Positions 52,731 to 62,213 of a stretch of DNA of 64,000 nucleotides are shown here, in pieces. A model generated the notes under the pieces. The model had not been told where the DNA came from. It made no database searches and was given only the letters and a program-made list of their open reading frames with translations. The stretch is taken from the NCBI RefSeq assembly GCF_900182905.1, contig NZ_FXUF01000002.1, positions 186,001-250,000 of the forward strand, given 5' to 3'. The DNA is from Anoxynatronum buryatiense (GTDB lineage: Bacteria > Bacillota > Clostridia > Peptostreptococcales > Tindalliaceae). The position numbers and the translations under genes were made by a program. The stretch's first letter is position 1. Each line of letters begins with the position of its first letter.

Positions 52731-54846
52731 AATCTACCGTCTGAAAGGGCTTGGCTGTGCAGATTGTGCCGGCCGCATGGAAAGAGAAATCAGCCAAATC
52801 AATGGCGTGGCTGAAGCAACGGTGGATTTTGTCACCCAAAGACTGACTGTGCATTTTCTCGAAGAACACAGGAGAGATGAAATAATCAACGAAACAGCAT
52901 CAGTGATTCAAAGCATCGAACCGGATGTCCGTATAGTGCCGGAATCGGATCATCAACAAATAGATGGCCATTCGCATGAGATGGAGGATGACGACAACCG
53001 ATGGAAAGCAAAAGGGATGATGGTGGCTGCTTTTCTTCTTTTTGCAGCTCCCTGGACACTTAAACTGGAGGGAACCCTTGCACTGAGCCTCTATCTGGCA
53101 GCGTATCTGTTGTCAGGAGGGCGTGTCCTGTTGCGGGCAGGGCGCAACCTGATCAATGGCAGGGTCTTCGATGAAAACTTTCTCATGAGTGTTGCCACCA
53201 TTGGCGCCTTTGCCATTGGCGAATACCCTGAAGGTGTGGCAGTGATGCTCTTTTATCAGGTAGGTGAATATTTTCAGGACCTGGCAGTTCATCGCTCCAG
53301 AAAATCCATTGCTGCACTAATGGACATACGGCCGGATACGGCACATCTTATACAGGATGGCCGCGTTCAAACAGTTAAACCGGAACAAGTAAATAAAGGG
53401 CAGCTAATCCTGGTGAAGCCGGGTGAAAAAGTCCCCATGGATGGTGTTATCGTTAAGGGAATCAGTTTGGTGGACACGGCTGCCTTAACAGGCGAGTCGC
53501 TGCCACGGGATGTTTCTTCAGGGGATGAGGTGCTGGGAGGATTTGTGAATCAATCAGGGGCCCTAACAATAAAAGTGAAACGCACTTACGAACATTCAGC
53601 GGTTTCCAAAATACTGGAACTGGTTCAAACTGCCGGTAGTCGAAAAGCCCGCACAGAACAGTTTATCACCAAATTCGCACAGATATACACCCCGCTGGTG
53701 GTGGGAGCTGCTGTACTGTTGGCAGTGATTCCGCCCCTCTTACTGGCTGACGCGACATTTGGTGACTGGATCTACCGCGCTTTGATCTTTCTCGTCATAT
53801 CCTGCCCCTGTGCGTTGGTGATTTCCATTCCCCTTGGATTTTTCGGGGGCATAGGCGGGGCTTCAAGCCAGGGCATTCTTGTTAAAGGTGGTAATTATCT
53901 GGAAGCACTGAATCAGGTGGACACTATTATATTTGATAAAACAGGTACACTGACCAAAGGGATTTTCAGAGTGAGCCATCTTTTGCCGCAAGAGGGGATA
54001 GACGAAGCTAATCTGTTGGAAATGGCAGCGCTGGTAGAAAGCCAGTCGACGCATCCCATTTCTGTTTCCATTCAAAAAGCATGGGGAGGGAACACGGCCG
54101 CACACCAGGTGGAAGCAGTCAGGGAGACGCCGGGAAAAGGAGTGGAAGCTCTGGTTGACGGTCAGCAGATCAAGGCAGGCAATGCAGCCTTTTTGATGGA
54201 GGCAGGAATAAATGCTCCCCAGGTCGCTGAATCAGGAACACTGGTCCATGTAGTTCGCGAGGATCAGTTGATGGGAAGTTTGGTCATCAGTGATGAGATG
54301 CGTCCAGGAGTTAGAGAGACCATGGAAGGGCTTCGCAGGGCAGGTATCAAGCGGTTGGTGATGCTGACGGGTGACCGGGAAATGATTGCCCGTCAGGTGG
54401 GTGATGCAGCTGGTATCAGTGAGATCTACGCAGAGTTGCTTCCACAGGATAAAGTGACCATCACCGAAAAAATCATGGCTGAACAGACTGGTAAGCGCAA
54501 AGTCATGGTGGTGGGAGACGGTATTAACGATGCACCGGTATTGGCCAGAGCCGATGTTGGGGCAGCCATGGGCGGGCTTGGTTCTGACGCCGCCATTGAA
54601 GCGGCTGATGTGGTCATCATGGATGATGAGCCTGCCCGGCTGATCACTGCTCTAAAAATTGCCCGGCGTACCCGGCTCATTGTCTGGCAAAACATCGTGC
54701 TGGCCATTGGCGTTAAACTCATTGTGCTGGCCCTGGGGGCCGGAGGCCTGGCAACCATTTGGGAAGCGGTTTTTGCCGACGTTGGTGTGGCAGTGCTGGC
54801 AACGCTGAACGCCATGAGAGTGATGAAAACACCCCCGCAGAAATGA
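52711..54846 (+). CDS. cadA: Zn/Cd/Pb-exporting P1B-type ATPase (CadA/ZntA)
   Basis: A 711-residue heavy-metal ATPase: one HMA domain with C16-x-x-C19 (GLGCADCAG), a His/Asp-rich linker, the membrane metal site C365-P-C367, phosphorylation site D409 in DKTGTLTKG, TGES in the actuator domain, and GDGINDAP. The CPC motif and CadC regulator point to Zn2+/Cd2+/Pb2+ rather than Cu+. It pumps the metal out at the expense of ATP. Confidence 0.94.
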   Translation: MNSHPYEIYRLKGLGCADCAGRMEREISQINGVAEATVDFVTQRLTVHFLEEHRRDEIINETASVIQSIEPDVRIVPESDHQQIDGHSHEMEDDDNRWKAKGMMVAAFLLFAAPWTLKLEGTLALSLYLAAYLLSGGRVLLRAGRNLINGRVFDENFLMSVATIGAFAIGEYPEGVAVMLFYQVGEYFQDLAVHRSRKSIAALMDIRPDTAHLIQDGRVQTVKPEQVNKGQLILVKPGEKVPMDGVIVKGISLVDTAALTGESLPRDVSSGDEVLGGFVNQSGALTIKVKRTYEHSAVSKILELVQTAGSRKARTEQFITKFAQIYTPLVVGAAVLLAVIPPLLLADATFGDWIYRALIFLVISCPCALVISIPLGFFGGIGGASSQGILVKGGNYLEALNQVDTIIFDKTGTLTKGIFRVSHLLPQEGIDEANLLEMAALVESQSTHPISVSIQKAWGGNTAAHQVEAVRETPGKGVEALVDGQQIKAGNAAFLMEAGINAPQVAESGTLVHVVREDQLMGSLVISDEMRPGVRETMEGLRRAGIKRLVMLTGDREMIARQVGDAAGISEIYAELLPQDKVTITEKIMAEQTGKRKVMVVGDGINDAPVLARADVGAAMGGLGSDAAIEAADVVIMDDEPARLITALKIARRTRLIVWQNIVLAIGVKLIVLALGAGGLATIWEAVFADVGVAVLATLNAMRVMKTPPQK

Positions 54847-54950
54847 CCACACCAGTGGATCTCTTTTGAGCTGATATACAGGTTCAGGTTCTTCGGGAGA
54901 CAGGTTCGTCCGTTTAAAAAAGTAGATCTGCCTATACAGATTTGAAAAAG

Positions 54951-54987
54951 ACACTGCTGGCCAATAAATGGTTAGCAGTGTTTATTT
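54951..54987 (+). terminator. Intrinsic terminator after cadA
   Basis: ACACTGCT (54951-54958) pairs with AGCAGTGT (54974-54981), with further C-C-A/T-G-G pairs inside; TTATTTT follows. Confidence 0.75.
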
Positions 54988-55043
54988 TGGTTATATATAC
55001 CCGTGTGAGTTCCAACAAGATCGAAAGCTATGGGGGGTACGAC

Positions 55044-56984
55044 ATGAAACGGGATGGAAAAATAATACTGGCATTGACACTGGTTATTGCAGTGGTTTTG
55101 ACCGCTGTTTTTGCGTATTTTATATCGCGCACCGAAAAAGACTTTGATCTTTTTTACACCAAACAAATGGATAACCACGCCAGTCTCATCCGTAAAACCG
55201 TCAACTTGGCAGAAAGCTATACAGAAACCTACACCCGCCTGATTAACGAAGATCTTTACCACAGGCTTTATGGATTGAATCAGGAGTTGGCCGGTGTGGC
55301 TGCAGATCAGCTAACCCCGGGGGTGCTGATGACTTACCGGGACAACTATGACCTTGCCGGGTTGGCCATTTTTTCGCCCGTTGATGACGAAGATATTGCC
55401 ATTTCGGCGTCAACAGTTTTGGAGGAGATTGGTGAACGAACTGCTTTCTGGGGTTATTGGCATGAAGCCTTCAGTGCATTGCTTCAGGGAGAAACACCGA
55501 ATGTGGGCAGAGGGTATACACGGGAAAATTTCTGGGTGGGCCCTCGAAGCCGTTCTCATTATATGGAGGGGTACTATCGCTTTGCCTATTACCACAATGA
55601 AGCGCAGGGATACCTTATTAATGGTTACATTGAAGACGCTGCCTCCTATGATGATAACATACGCAATCTCATGGATGATCTATTTGCATACTTGGATGAA
55701 GAAATCAGCTATATCCAGTCAAGCTCACTAATTGATTTGAACGCATGGGAAGTGGCATATCACAATGAATACAGCAACCCGGAAGACCCCGCTTTTATAT
55801 ACGGAAACTTCGACCGCAACCTGTTTATTCAACTGGGATTAACACCTGAAGAATTGTATGCCATGACAGAAACTCAAAGGCATGTGTTAAAGGCAGATTC
55901 TGGAGAAGCGCTGATTTACCTGATACCGGCAGGTGTGGCAGAGCACCCCTATCTGGTGGCTGCTCTCATCGATGACAGTGATCACTGGCTGTTGCGGGAA
56001 AATGCCGGCAACTCTTTTTTACTCATGGGACTGATCGCGCTGGTAATTGTCCTGCTGGGAGTATCGTTTGTCATGCATCACTACCGGTCGCAACTAACGT
56101 TTGAAATTGAACGCAAAGAAGCTTCTGAGGCATTTGCCAGAAGCATTGCAGCGCTTCCTGAATTTATCTACCGCTGTCAAATTGCCGAGGATAATACCTT
56201 GTTACTTACGTATAATGACGGGCGGTCGGTGGGGCGCGAACAGGCTGTGGCAATGGAAAAGCATTATCTGAAAATGAACGATATCTACCCGGAAACCTAC
56301 ACACAAATCCTCCGGGAAAATGTTGAAAAAGCACTGGCGGGAGTTGCTCAGAGATTCGAAGTGGCCTATAATGGACGGATTTATGAACATTATATCAGTC
56401 GGGTGGAAAATGAGAATGAAGTAGCAGGATTTGCCACTGATATTACTGAAAAAAGGCATCAGGAAGAAAAAGCCAGGTATCGGGCTGACCACGATTCACT
56501 GACAGAGTTGAAGAACAGGGGTGCTTTTGAACTCTATATCAGGGAAATAACCAGCCGAAAGCCCAGTGATTCGTACGCGCTTTTTTTCATGGACTTGGAT
56601 CACTTTAAAGAAGTGAATGACACTTACGGGCATTTATTGGGAGATCACTTGTTGCGAGCAGTTGCGAATCAAATTCGCCAGGCAGTGGCAGGCAGCGAGG
56701 GGATTCTGGCAAGGGTTGGCGGCGACGAATTTGCGTTTTTCTTCCGGGAAAGCAGTAAAGAAGTTATTGAGAAAACTGCAGAAAACATCATCGCTGGTTT
56801 TCAGGAACCACTGGAGGTTGAAGGGCAGTTATTAACCATCGGTGTGAGTGTTGGCATTGCCAGGTATCCTCAAGATTCGGCAAATGACCGGGAATTGATA
56901 CATTTTGCTGATCAGGCCATGTATGCAGTCAAGCATGAACCGGGGAAAAAGTACGCTTTTCACCGAAAGCATTCTGTCCGGTGA
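55044..56984 (+). CDS. Membrane-bound diguanylate cyclase
   Basis: A 646-residue protein: a membrane segment at about 8-28, an extracellular sensor region to about 345, a second membrane segment (about 350-372), a PAS-like region (380-480) and a C-terminal GGDEF domain. The active site reads RVGGDEFAFFF, so it should make cyclic di-GMP. The RxxD inhibitory site usually five residues upstream is not seen. The start is ATG 55044 after GGGGGG; an in-frame ATG at 54942 lies before the terminator and is not used. Confidence 0.9.
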   Translation: MKRDGKIILALTLVIAVVLTAVFAYFISRTEKDFDLFYTKQMDNHASLIRKTVNLAESYTETYTRLINEDLYHRLYGLNQELAGVAADQLTPGVLMTYRDNYDLAGLAIFSPVDDEDIAISASTVLEEIGERTAFWGYWHEAFSALLQGETPNVGRGYTRENFWVGPRSRSHYMEGYYRFAYYHNEAQGYLINGYIEDAASYDDNIRNLMDDLFAYLDEEISYIQSSSLIDLNAWEVAYHNEYSNPEDPAFIYGNFDRNLFIQLGLTPEELYAMTETQRHVLKADSGEALIYLIPAGVAEHPYLVAALIDDSDHWLLRENAGNSFLLMGLIALVIVLLGVSFVMHHYRSQLTFEIERKEASEAFARSIAALPEFIYRCQIAEDNTLLLTYNDGRSVGREQAVAMEKHYLKMNDIYPETYTQILRENVEKALAGVAQRFEVAYNGRIYEHYISRVENENEVAGFATDITEKRHQEEKARYRADHDSLTELKNRGAFELYIREITSRKPSDSYALFFMDLDHFKEVNDTYGHLLGDHLLRAVANQIRQAVAGSEGILARVGGDEFAFFFRESSKEVIEKTAENIIAGFQEPLEVEGQLLTIGVSVGIARYPQDSANDRELIHFADQAMYAVKHEPGKKYAFHRKHSVR

Positions 56985-57062
56985 TTCCACTTTGCGAACT
57001 TTTCTGGTAAAATGGATGACATTCACAGGTTGTCTGATAACAGATGGAAGAGGGGTTCGGCA

Positions 57063-57857
57063 ATGATCGATATTCAGAATGTTTCATTGTGGCGGGGAAA
57101 TGCGTTTTTGCTGAAAAATGTCAGTTGGAAGGTGAACGCGGGAGAGCATTGGGCGATCCTTGGACTTAACGGCTCTGGAAAAACCACGTTGCTGAACATG
57201 ATAAACGGCTATCTGTTTCCTTCAAGTGGAGAAGTGACCGTACTGGGACAACGCTTTGGTGATTATGATCTAAGAGAATTGAGAAAATCCATTGGGTGGG
57301 TTAGCTCAGCGCTTCAGGAACGTTTTTACATGGCAGAATCGGCTGTTGATATTGTGGTAAGCGGGAAATCAGCCATGATTGGCCTTTTGACAGAGCCTTC
57401 TGAAGAAGATGCAGCTGAGGCCAACAAGCTGCTGGATCAGCTGGGATGTGGTTCTTATGCGAAAAGAGCGTATCAGACTCTCTCACAGGGTGAAAAGCAA
57501 AAAGTGCTCATTGCCCGGGCATTAATGGCGAAGCCGCAGCTGCTGGTACTGGACGAGCCGTGCACTGGTCTTGATCTGTTTGCAAGGGAACAGCTTCTCA
57601 CATTCATTGAAGCACTTGGCAGAAAACCAGATGCCCCAGTCTTGCTCTATGTGACGCATCGAACAGAAGAAATCCTGCCCATATTCTCCCACACCATACT
57701 GTTAAAAAAAGGACATGTCTATGAGGCGGGTAAAACAGAGGCAATCCTCAGCGAAAAGGTGCTCTCATCATTCTTTGACGAACCGGTACAGGTCAGAAAG
57801 CATCAAAAGCGTATCTGGGTAACATTGGCAGATCATCGGCACCAGGCGGAAGATTAG
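57063..57857 (+). CDS. Stand-alone ABC transporter ATP-binding protein (YlmA/ModF-like)
   Basis: A 264-residue ATPase with Walker A GLNGSGKTT, signature LSQGEKQKVLIARAL and Walker B LLVLDEPCTGLD. It has no permease or binding-protein neighbour. The sequence resembles the YlmA/ModF group of soluble ABC proteins, whose role is poorly known. Start ATG 57063 after AGAGGGG. Confidence 0.83.
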   Translation: MIDIQNVSLWRGNAFLLKNVSWKVNAGEHWAILGLNGSGKTTLLNMINGYLFPSSGEVTVLGQRFGDYDLRELRKSIGWVSSALQERFYMAESAVDIVVSGKSAMIGLLTEPSEEDAAEANKLLDQLGCGSYAKRAYQTLSQGEKQKVLIARALMAKPQLLVLDEPCTGLDLFAREQLLTFIEALGRKPDAPVLLYVTHRTEEILPIFSHTILLKKGHVYEAGKTEAILSEKVLSSFFDEPVQVRKHQKRIWVTLADHRHQAED

Positions 57858-57948
57858 CGTCCTTGAGAATGATCATGTGACGCTGTCGTAAGATCAGGCA
57901 GAAGCCTGGAGAAGTTGTGGGAATCTTATTGGAAAGGAAGCATACTGA

Positions 57949-58269
57949 ATGACAGAGATTAGGTTAACAGATCATTTGAAGCAATATCTATCTCAAAAGA
58001 AGATCACCGCTATCACACTGGACAGGCAAATGAAAAAAGTCTGTTGTGCAGGACCGCCGCTGCCTTCTGTCAAGGCGGGGAAACCCAGGGATCAAACTGG
58101 TTTTGAGTGTTTCAGCATTGACCATATTTCCATTTACTGGCATCGTCAAATCAAGTATTCAAAACCAACCCTGTGCATCAGTGTGCGCACTTTTTTGCTG
58201 ATGAAAAATATCTTTGTTTATGACCCTGATACTGTCTGTCTTTGCAGTGGTGGGCAGCAGGACGGTTAA
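57949..58269 (+). CDS. Small CC/Se-motif-like protein
   Basis: A 106-residue protein with vicinal C32-C33 in KKVCCAGPPLP and a following GKP, resembling the CC/Se motif family, in which some members carry selenocysteine in place of the second cysteine. Here both are ordinary cysteines. The last ~15 residues may be extra. GGAAAGGAAG precedes the ATG. Its function is unknown; a redox role is suggested by the cysteine pair. Confidence 0.6.
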   Translation: MTEIRLTDHLKQYLSQKKITAITLDRQMKKVCCAGPPLPSVKAGKPRDQTGFECFSIDHISIYWHRQIKYSKPTLCISVRTFLLMKNIFVYDPDTVCLCSGGQQDG

Positions 58270-58283
58270 AAAGCGGGAAATAG

Positions 58284-58309
58284 AAAAACCCGTCGCGTGA
58301 CGGGTTTTT
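58284..58309. terminator. Bidirectional intrinsic terminator
   Basis: AAAAACCCGTC-GCGT-GACGGGTTTTT is a perfect 11-pair hairpin. It serves both the small CC/Se-like gene and the convergent minus-strand gene. Confidence 0.88.
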
Positions 58310-58336
58310 ATCAGAAGGTGTGAACAGGTCGCCAAA

Positions 58337-58660
58337 CTAAACAGAGACGCGCGTTGCCAGGTATTTTGCCCGGCATTCCCAGCTGCAAAAGTAAACAGGC
58401 TGATCCTGATCATCCAGCAATATATAAGCCTGCTTTCGGGGTATCTCACAATTGCAGGTGGTATCCATAACCATTTCCACCGGGACAGCTTTTTCTTCTT
58501 TATTCGGCAACTCTTCAACAGGGGTATCGGTACGTGTCAGACCTTTTTTACGGGTTACTTGGAAAGCTGCAGTGTTTCGATAACTGAAAAAACGCAAAAT
58601 GGTTCTAAAAATGAGAACCATCACCGTGATTCGCAAAACAGAGTAAATAAATGTATCCAT
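58337..58660 (-). CDS. Small membrane-anchored protein with C-terminal zinc-ribbon-like cysteines
   Basis: A 107-residue protein with one N-terminal membrane segment (about residues 3-22) and a cytoplasmic C-terminal end with CNCEIP, then VYFCSWECRAKY, a four-cysteine set like the TRASH/PP0621 type. Function unknown. The start is at 58660 with GGAGGTG upstream; an upstream in-frame ATG at 58822 lacks a good site. Confidence 0.7.
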   Translation of the reverse strand: MDTFIYSVLRITVMVLIFRTILRFFSYRNTAAFQVTRKKGLTRTDTPVEELPNKEEKAVPVEMVMDTTCNCEIPRKQAYILLDDQDQPVYFCSWECRAKYLATRVSV

Positions 58661-58885
58661 TTCATTCACCTCCAGGCTGATTGACTCATCAGGTAATACA
58701 AAAAGACTATACAGGTTACATACCCGTTCGAAGTCATTCAAATCAATTCCAGTAACGGTTACTCGCTGATCGGGTACTGTTTCATTGTACCGGAGGATCA
58801 GCAAGGGGTCAAGGAATTTCAAACATCAGCACAACAGAACTGTTACAATACATCCGGTTTTGAGGTGCTCAGGGGGTGTGTCATT

Positions 58886-59152
58886 GTGATATTGAACCCG
58901 GAACATGAACAGATCATAGAAAGTGGTGCTTCTTACCAGGAAATTATCCATTATTTGCTGACAATTTCTGAAAGTGTGCAGGGTTCTACCTATAATGGCG
59001 GCAAATGGCAGATCATCCTTCAAAATCATGAACATGTAAGCCTGGGTTCTCTGAAATTGCACAGGACAACGCTCGTTTTTCGTGGTGATCCAGATGCTGT
59101 AACCTTTCAGGTGCAGGCGTTTCGCATGCGGTTTCTTTCTGCAGGCGGATAA
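58886..59152 (+). CDS. Small hypothetical protein
   Basis: An 88-residue protein starting with GTG 58886, 8 bases after AGGGGGTG. It begins ILNPEHEQIIESG and is predominantly polar. I recognise no family. A longer antisense frame over the same bases looks like a shadow. The site and codon use favour this one. Confidence 0.45.
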   Translation: MILNPEHEQIIESGASYQEIIHYLLTISESVQGSTYNGGKWQIILQNHEHVSLGSLKLHRTTLVFRGDPDAVTFQVQAFRMRFLSAGG

Positions 59153-59201
59153 GCCGGGAATGTAGCCGGCGTTACAAACGGTTTTGTTACATAATTGTAA
59201 G

Positions 59202-59253
59202 ATTACAGATTGTTTTTTTTTGATATAATGAGGCGTGTGCGACAAAAGTCGCA
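59202..59253 (+). promoter_or_regulatory. Promoter and 5' hairpin of the acidic secreted protein
   Basis: A perfect -10 TATAAT (59224-59229) has a weak -35-like ATTACA (59202-59207). Just downstream, TGCGAC-AAAA-GTCGCA (59238-59253) forms a small hairpin at the mRNA 5' end, which could stabilise the transcript. Confidence 0.6.
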
Positions 59254-59279
59254 AAAAATACAGAAAAGGAGATGACACG

Positions 59280-60044
59280 ATGAACAAAAAAGTATGGTTA
59301 TCCGCATTACTGGTTCTGATGCTCGTATTCTCTTCGTTTGCTGTCTATGCAGATGAAAACATGACAGAGGAAGAGGTTGTAGGAGAAGAAGAACTCGAAG
59401 AGGTTGAAGCTGTTGAAGAAGAAGCTGTAGAAACAGAAGAAGAAGCTGAAGAAGCTGAAGAAGAGGCAGTAGAAGAAGTTGAAGCTGAAGTGGTGCCTAT
59501 TTCTGTTCAAGAAGGAACAGTGATTGTACTGACACTGGGAAGCAAAACAGCAATGGTAAATGGCGAAGCCAAAGACCTTGATGTTGCTCCTTATGTCGAT
59601 GAAAACAACAGAACGCTTGTTCCGGTGAGCTTTGTCAGTCGTGAACTGGGTGCTAAAGTTGACTGGAATGCTGATGAAAAAGCAGTTACTTACACAAAAG
59701 GCGATACTGTCATTGTGCTGCACATTGATGTTGCTCACGCAATGGTGAATGGTGTTGAAGTTGAGTTGGATACAGCTCCCGTAATTGCTGAAGGACGCAC
59801 CATGGTTCCCGTCAGCTTTATCAGCCGTACCCTTGGCTATGATGTTGTTTGGGATGGCGAAGCTAAAACAGTGACTGTTACCGAAGGTGTTGTTGTAACA
59901 GAACCCGTTGAAGAAGAAGTTGAAGCTGAAGAAGAAGTAGAAGAAGTTGAAGAAGTTGAAGAAGTAGAAGAAGCTGAAGAAGCTGAAGAAGCTGAAGAAG
60001 CTGAAGAAGCTGAAGAAGAAGTAGAAGAGGAAGAGGAAGTATAA
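59280..60044 (+). CDS. Secreted acidic protein with a copper-amine-oxidase-like N1 domain
   Basis: A 254-residue exported protein. A signal peptide (residues 1-21, ending VYA) is followed by a Glu-rich stretch, then two beta repeats of the Cu_amine_oxidN1 type (TLVPVSFVSRELGAKVDWN and TMVPVSFISRTLGYDVVWD), often found in Firmicutes surface proteins. The last ~55 residues are almost all Glu, Ala and Val in short repeats. The pI should be very low. It is probably a cell-surface or cell-wall protein; no catalytic residues are seen. Confidence 0.85.
   Translation: MNKKVWLSALLVLMLVFSSFAVYADENMTEEEVVGEEELEEVEAVEEEAVETEEEAEEAEEEAVEEVEAEVVPISVQEGTVIVLTLGSKTAMVNGEAKDLDVAPYVDENNRTLVPVSFVSRELGAKVDWNADEKAVTYTKGDTVIVLHIDVAHAMVNGVEVELDTAPVIAEGRTMVPVSFISRTLGYDVVWDGEAKTVTVTEGVVVTEPVEEEVEAEEEVEEVEEVEEVEEAEEAEEAEEAEEAEEEVEEEEEV
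59908..60042 (+). repeat. Low-complexity GAAGAA/GCTGAA coding repeat
   Basis: Tandem units of 9 bases or less (GAAGAAGTT, GAAGAAGCT) encode the Glu-rich tail of the acidic protein. Such tracts can change length by slippage. Confidence 0.8.
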
Positions 60045-60069
60045 GCCTCATTCCAATGATAGGAATAAG

Positions 60070-60101
60070 AAAAGCCGGTGCCAGAAATGGTGCCGGCTTT
60101 T
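60070..60101 (+). terminator. Intrinsic terminator after the acidic protein gene
   Basis: AAAAGCCGG (60070-60078) and CCGGCTTTT (60093-60101) pair, with inner C-C-A/T-G-G pairs around a GAAA loop. Confidence 0.85.
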
Positions 60102-60208
60102 GATTGGGTATTACTGTGGAAACCATTTGATGGGACCATTGAATTTTTAAGAGGTTATGTTAAGATAATAAAAACGACCCAGCGTTCACCACACAGGAGG
60201 CTTTACCG

Positions 60209-62125
60209 ATGAAAAGAAGCTGGATAATTGCCATGCCTGACACACAAACAGTCAAACTGATTCTCCTTTTTTCATTGTCGCTGTTGTTTAAAATGATGAT
60301 TCTCCACCAGCAAATGCACATTGAACTCCACTACTGGCTGGTGGCGTTCATGAATCTGGCGAGCATTTTTTTCGTTTATTTGCTGATGACATTTTTACTG
60401 AAACCTGAAAAGCGTCTTGTCGGCTATCTCTGGATCCATGGCATACTGACAGTGTTGATTTTCATCAATACCGTCTATTACAGTCATTTTTACACATTGG
60501 TGCCGGCACACAGTGTTTTTCAAATTGGGCAGCTGGGGGGCGTGACAGAAAGTATTGCTGCGCTGATCAAACCCATCTACTTCTTATATTTCATCGACAC
60601 GGTGGTGCTGGCTGTCCTTTGCCGACGAAAGCAGTTGAAAGTGAGCCAAAGAGAAAAACGATACAATTCGTTTTATGTACTGCTCCTGCTGCCACTGGTT
60701 TTAGGCATGGGCATTACTTTTTTTGCGCTTGAAGAGCGTACGGAAGGCCACCTGACACCTTTGAACCTGGGTATGCTGAACTATCATCTGGTGGATGTGA
60801 TTCAGCTGTTCAAGCCGGCAACGGTTGACCCCGAACTGGCTGAAGAAGCTGTTTCAGCAATTGTTCAGGAAGCAGATGAGCGTCAATTCAAAGGGTTACT
60901 GGAGGGAAGAAATTTGTTCGTCATTCAGGCAGAGTCGTTGCAGACGTTTGTCATGGAACATCCTCTGGCAGGGCAGGAAATTACACCAGTGTTGAATCAG
61001 CTTGTACAGGAAGACAGCATCTATTTCTCGCGATTCTATGAACAGGCAGGGTGGGGCAACACATCAGATGCCGAATTTGTGAGCCATAACAGTTTTTACC
61101 CCTCAACGAAAACTTTCAGTTACCGGGCCTATGAGAACAATGCTTTCTATTCACTGCCACTTCACTTAAAAAAGCAGGGTTACACCACCATGGTCTTTCA
61201 TGGGAACGACCCGTCCTTCTGGAACCGTGAAAACGCTTATTCAGGTCAGGGAATTGACCATTTTTATGCCAGCGAAGACTTTGAGATGAACGATCTGATT
61301 GGTATGGGACTCAGTGACAGGGAGTTGTTTCAACAATCCATCACTGCCATCAGGCAGATACCAGAACCTTTCTACGCCTTTTACATTACACTGACTTCAC
61401 ATCATCCTTTTGTGATGCCTGATGAACTGCAAAAGCTGGAAATGAATGCTGATTATAAAGACACTGTTTTGGGACACTATTTGCAGTCTGTCCACTATTT
61501 GGATGAGGAAATCGGACGTTTTATCCAGCGTTTAAAATCAGAAGGACTCTATGATAATGCTGCCATTATCATCTATGGTGACCATCAGGGTCTTGACATG
61601 CGCAATGAAGAAGCCAACGATTTGGTGAGCCGGTTTATTCGACGACCCTATGAAGAAGATGAAATGTTCCGGGTACCCCTGATCATTCACATTCCTGGCA
61701 GCGGTCTGGCGGAGACCGTCGAGACAGCCGGAGGACAGATTGACTTTTTTCCCACTATTGCCAATCTGGCAGGTGCACCTTTGCATCCCAATCGTGTGAT
61801 GGGAAAGGACCTGCTGAATATCAGTGAAGGTTTTGTGGCAAAACAGGTTCACGTGGCTGCTGGCTCATTCATTGACAATGAAAAAGTGTTTATTATGTCA
61901 CCTGACGGGCTTTATGATAACAGTCGTGCCTGGAAGCTTGGCACCGGAGAACCAGTGTCGCTGGAAAAGTGCCGTGAAAACTATGAACGTGCGCTGGCGG
62001 AAATCACTCTCTCAGAGTACATCCTTCAAAATGATTTGATTCCACGGGTACAGGAGGCCGGGCTGGAAGGCATCCTGGATGAAATTCGCCAGGCATTGCA
62101 GCTGGAAGAAATGCCTGATGAGTAA
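60209..62125 (+). CDS. LtaS-family phosphoglycerol transferase (lipoteichoic-acid synthase-like)
   Basis: A 638-residue membrane enzyme with about five N-terminal membrane segments (to ~185) and an extracellular sulfatase-fold domain. The catalytic threonine is T285 in WGNTSDAEF, with metal ligands E242 in QAESLQ and D/H in IYGDHQG, and a substrate motif FHGNDPSFWNR. It transfers glycerol phosphate from phosphatidylglycerol to a polymer or membrane lipid. Its presence supports a Gram-positive host. AGGAGG precedes the ATG. Confidence 0.9.
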   Translation: MKRSWIIAMPDTQTVKLILLFSLSLLFKMMILHQQMHIELHYWLVAFMNLASIFFVYLLMTFLLKPEKRLVGYLWIHGILTVLIFINTVYYSHFYTLVPAHSVFQIGQLGGVTESIAALIKPIYFLYFIDTVVLAVLCRRKQLKVSQREKRYNSFYVLLLLPLVLGMGITFFALEERTEGHLTPLNLGMLNYHLVDVIQLFKPATVDPELAEEAVSAIVQEADERQFKGLLEGRNLFVIQAESLQTFVMEHPLAGQEITPVLNQLVQEDSIYFSRFYEQAGWGNTSDAEFVSHNSFYPSTKTFSYRAYENNAFYSLPLHLKKQGYTTMVFHGNDPSFWNRENAYSGQGIDHFYASEDFEMNDLIGMGLSDRELFQQSITAIRQIPEPFYAFYITLTSHHPFVMPDELQKLEMNADYKDTVLGHYLQSVHYLDEEIGRFIQRLKSEGLYDNAAIIIYGDHQGLDMRNEEANDLVSRFIRRPYEEDEMFRVPLIIHIPGSGLAETVETAGGQIDFFPTIANLAGAPLHPNRVMGKDLLNISEGFVAKQVHVAAGSFIDNEKVFIMSPDGLYDNSRAWKLGTGEPVSLEKCRENYERALAEITLSEYILQNDLIPRVQEAGLEGILDEIRQALQLEEMPDE

Positions 62126-62167
62126 ATGGAAAAAGACGCTAATGCCGGGTTAAACAAAGGGCGTCCC

Positions 62168-62196
62168 TTGACTTAACCTGCGAAGAGCAGTATAAT
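62168..62196 (+). promoter_or_regulatory. Sigma-A promoter of the TPP riboswitch leader
   Basis: TTGACT (62168-62173), 17-base spacer, TATAAT (62191-62196); transcription would begin just before the aptamer. Confidence 0.85.
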
Positions 62197-62213
62197 TAAA
62201 AGGCACAAATGAA

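Noticed and set aside
54942-55043. N-terminal extension of the diguanylate cyclase
   Set aside because: The upstream ATG lies before the cadA terminator hairpin, while ATG 55044 has a GGGGGG site and starts the membrane segment properly.
57949-58269. Selenoprotein gene with in-frame TGA
   Set aside because: Both positions of the motif are cysteine codons and the frame ends at a normal stop.
58826-59287. Minus-strand frame of 153 codons opposite the small hypothetical gene
   Set aside because: Its start lies beyond the promoter of the acidic protein gene and no good ribosome binding site is seen; the plus-strand frame has one.
59908-60042. Possible CRISPR or non-coding tandem repeat
   Set aside because: The units are short, unspaced, in frame and encode the Glu-rich tail of a secreted protein.
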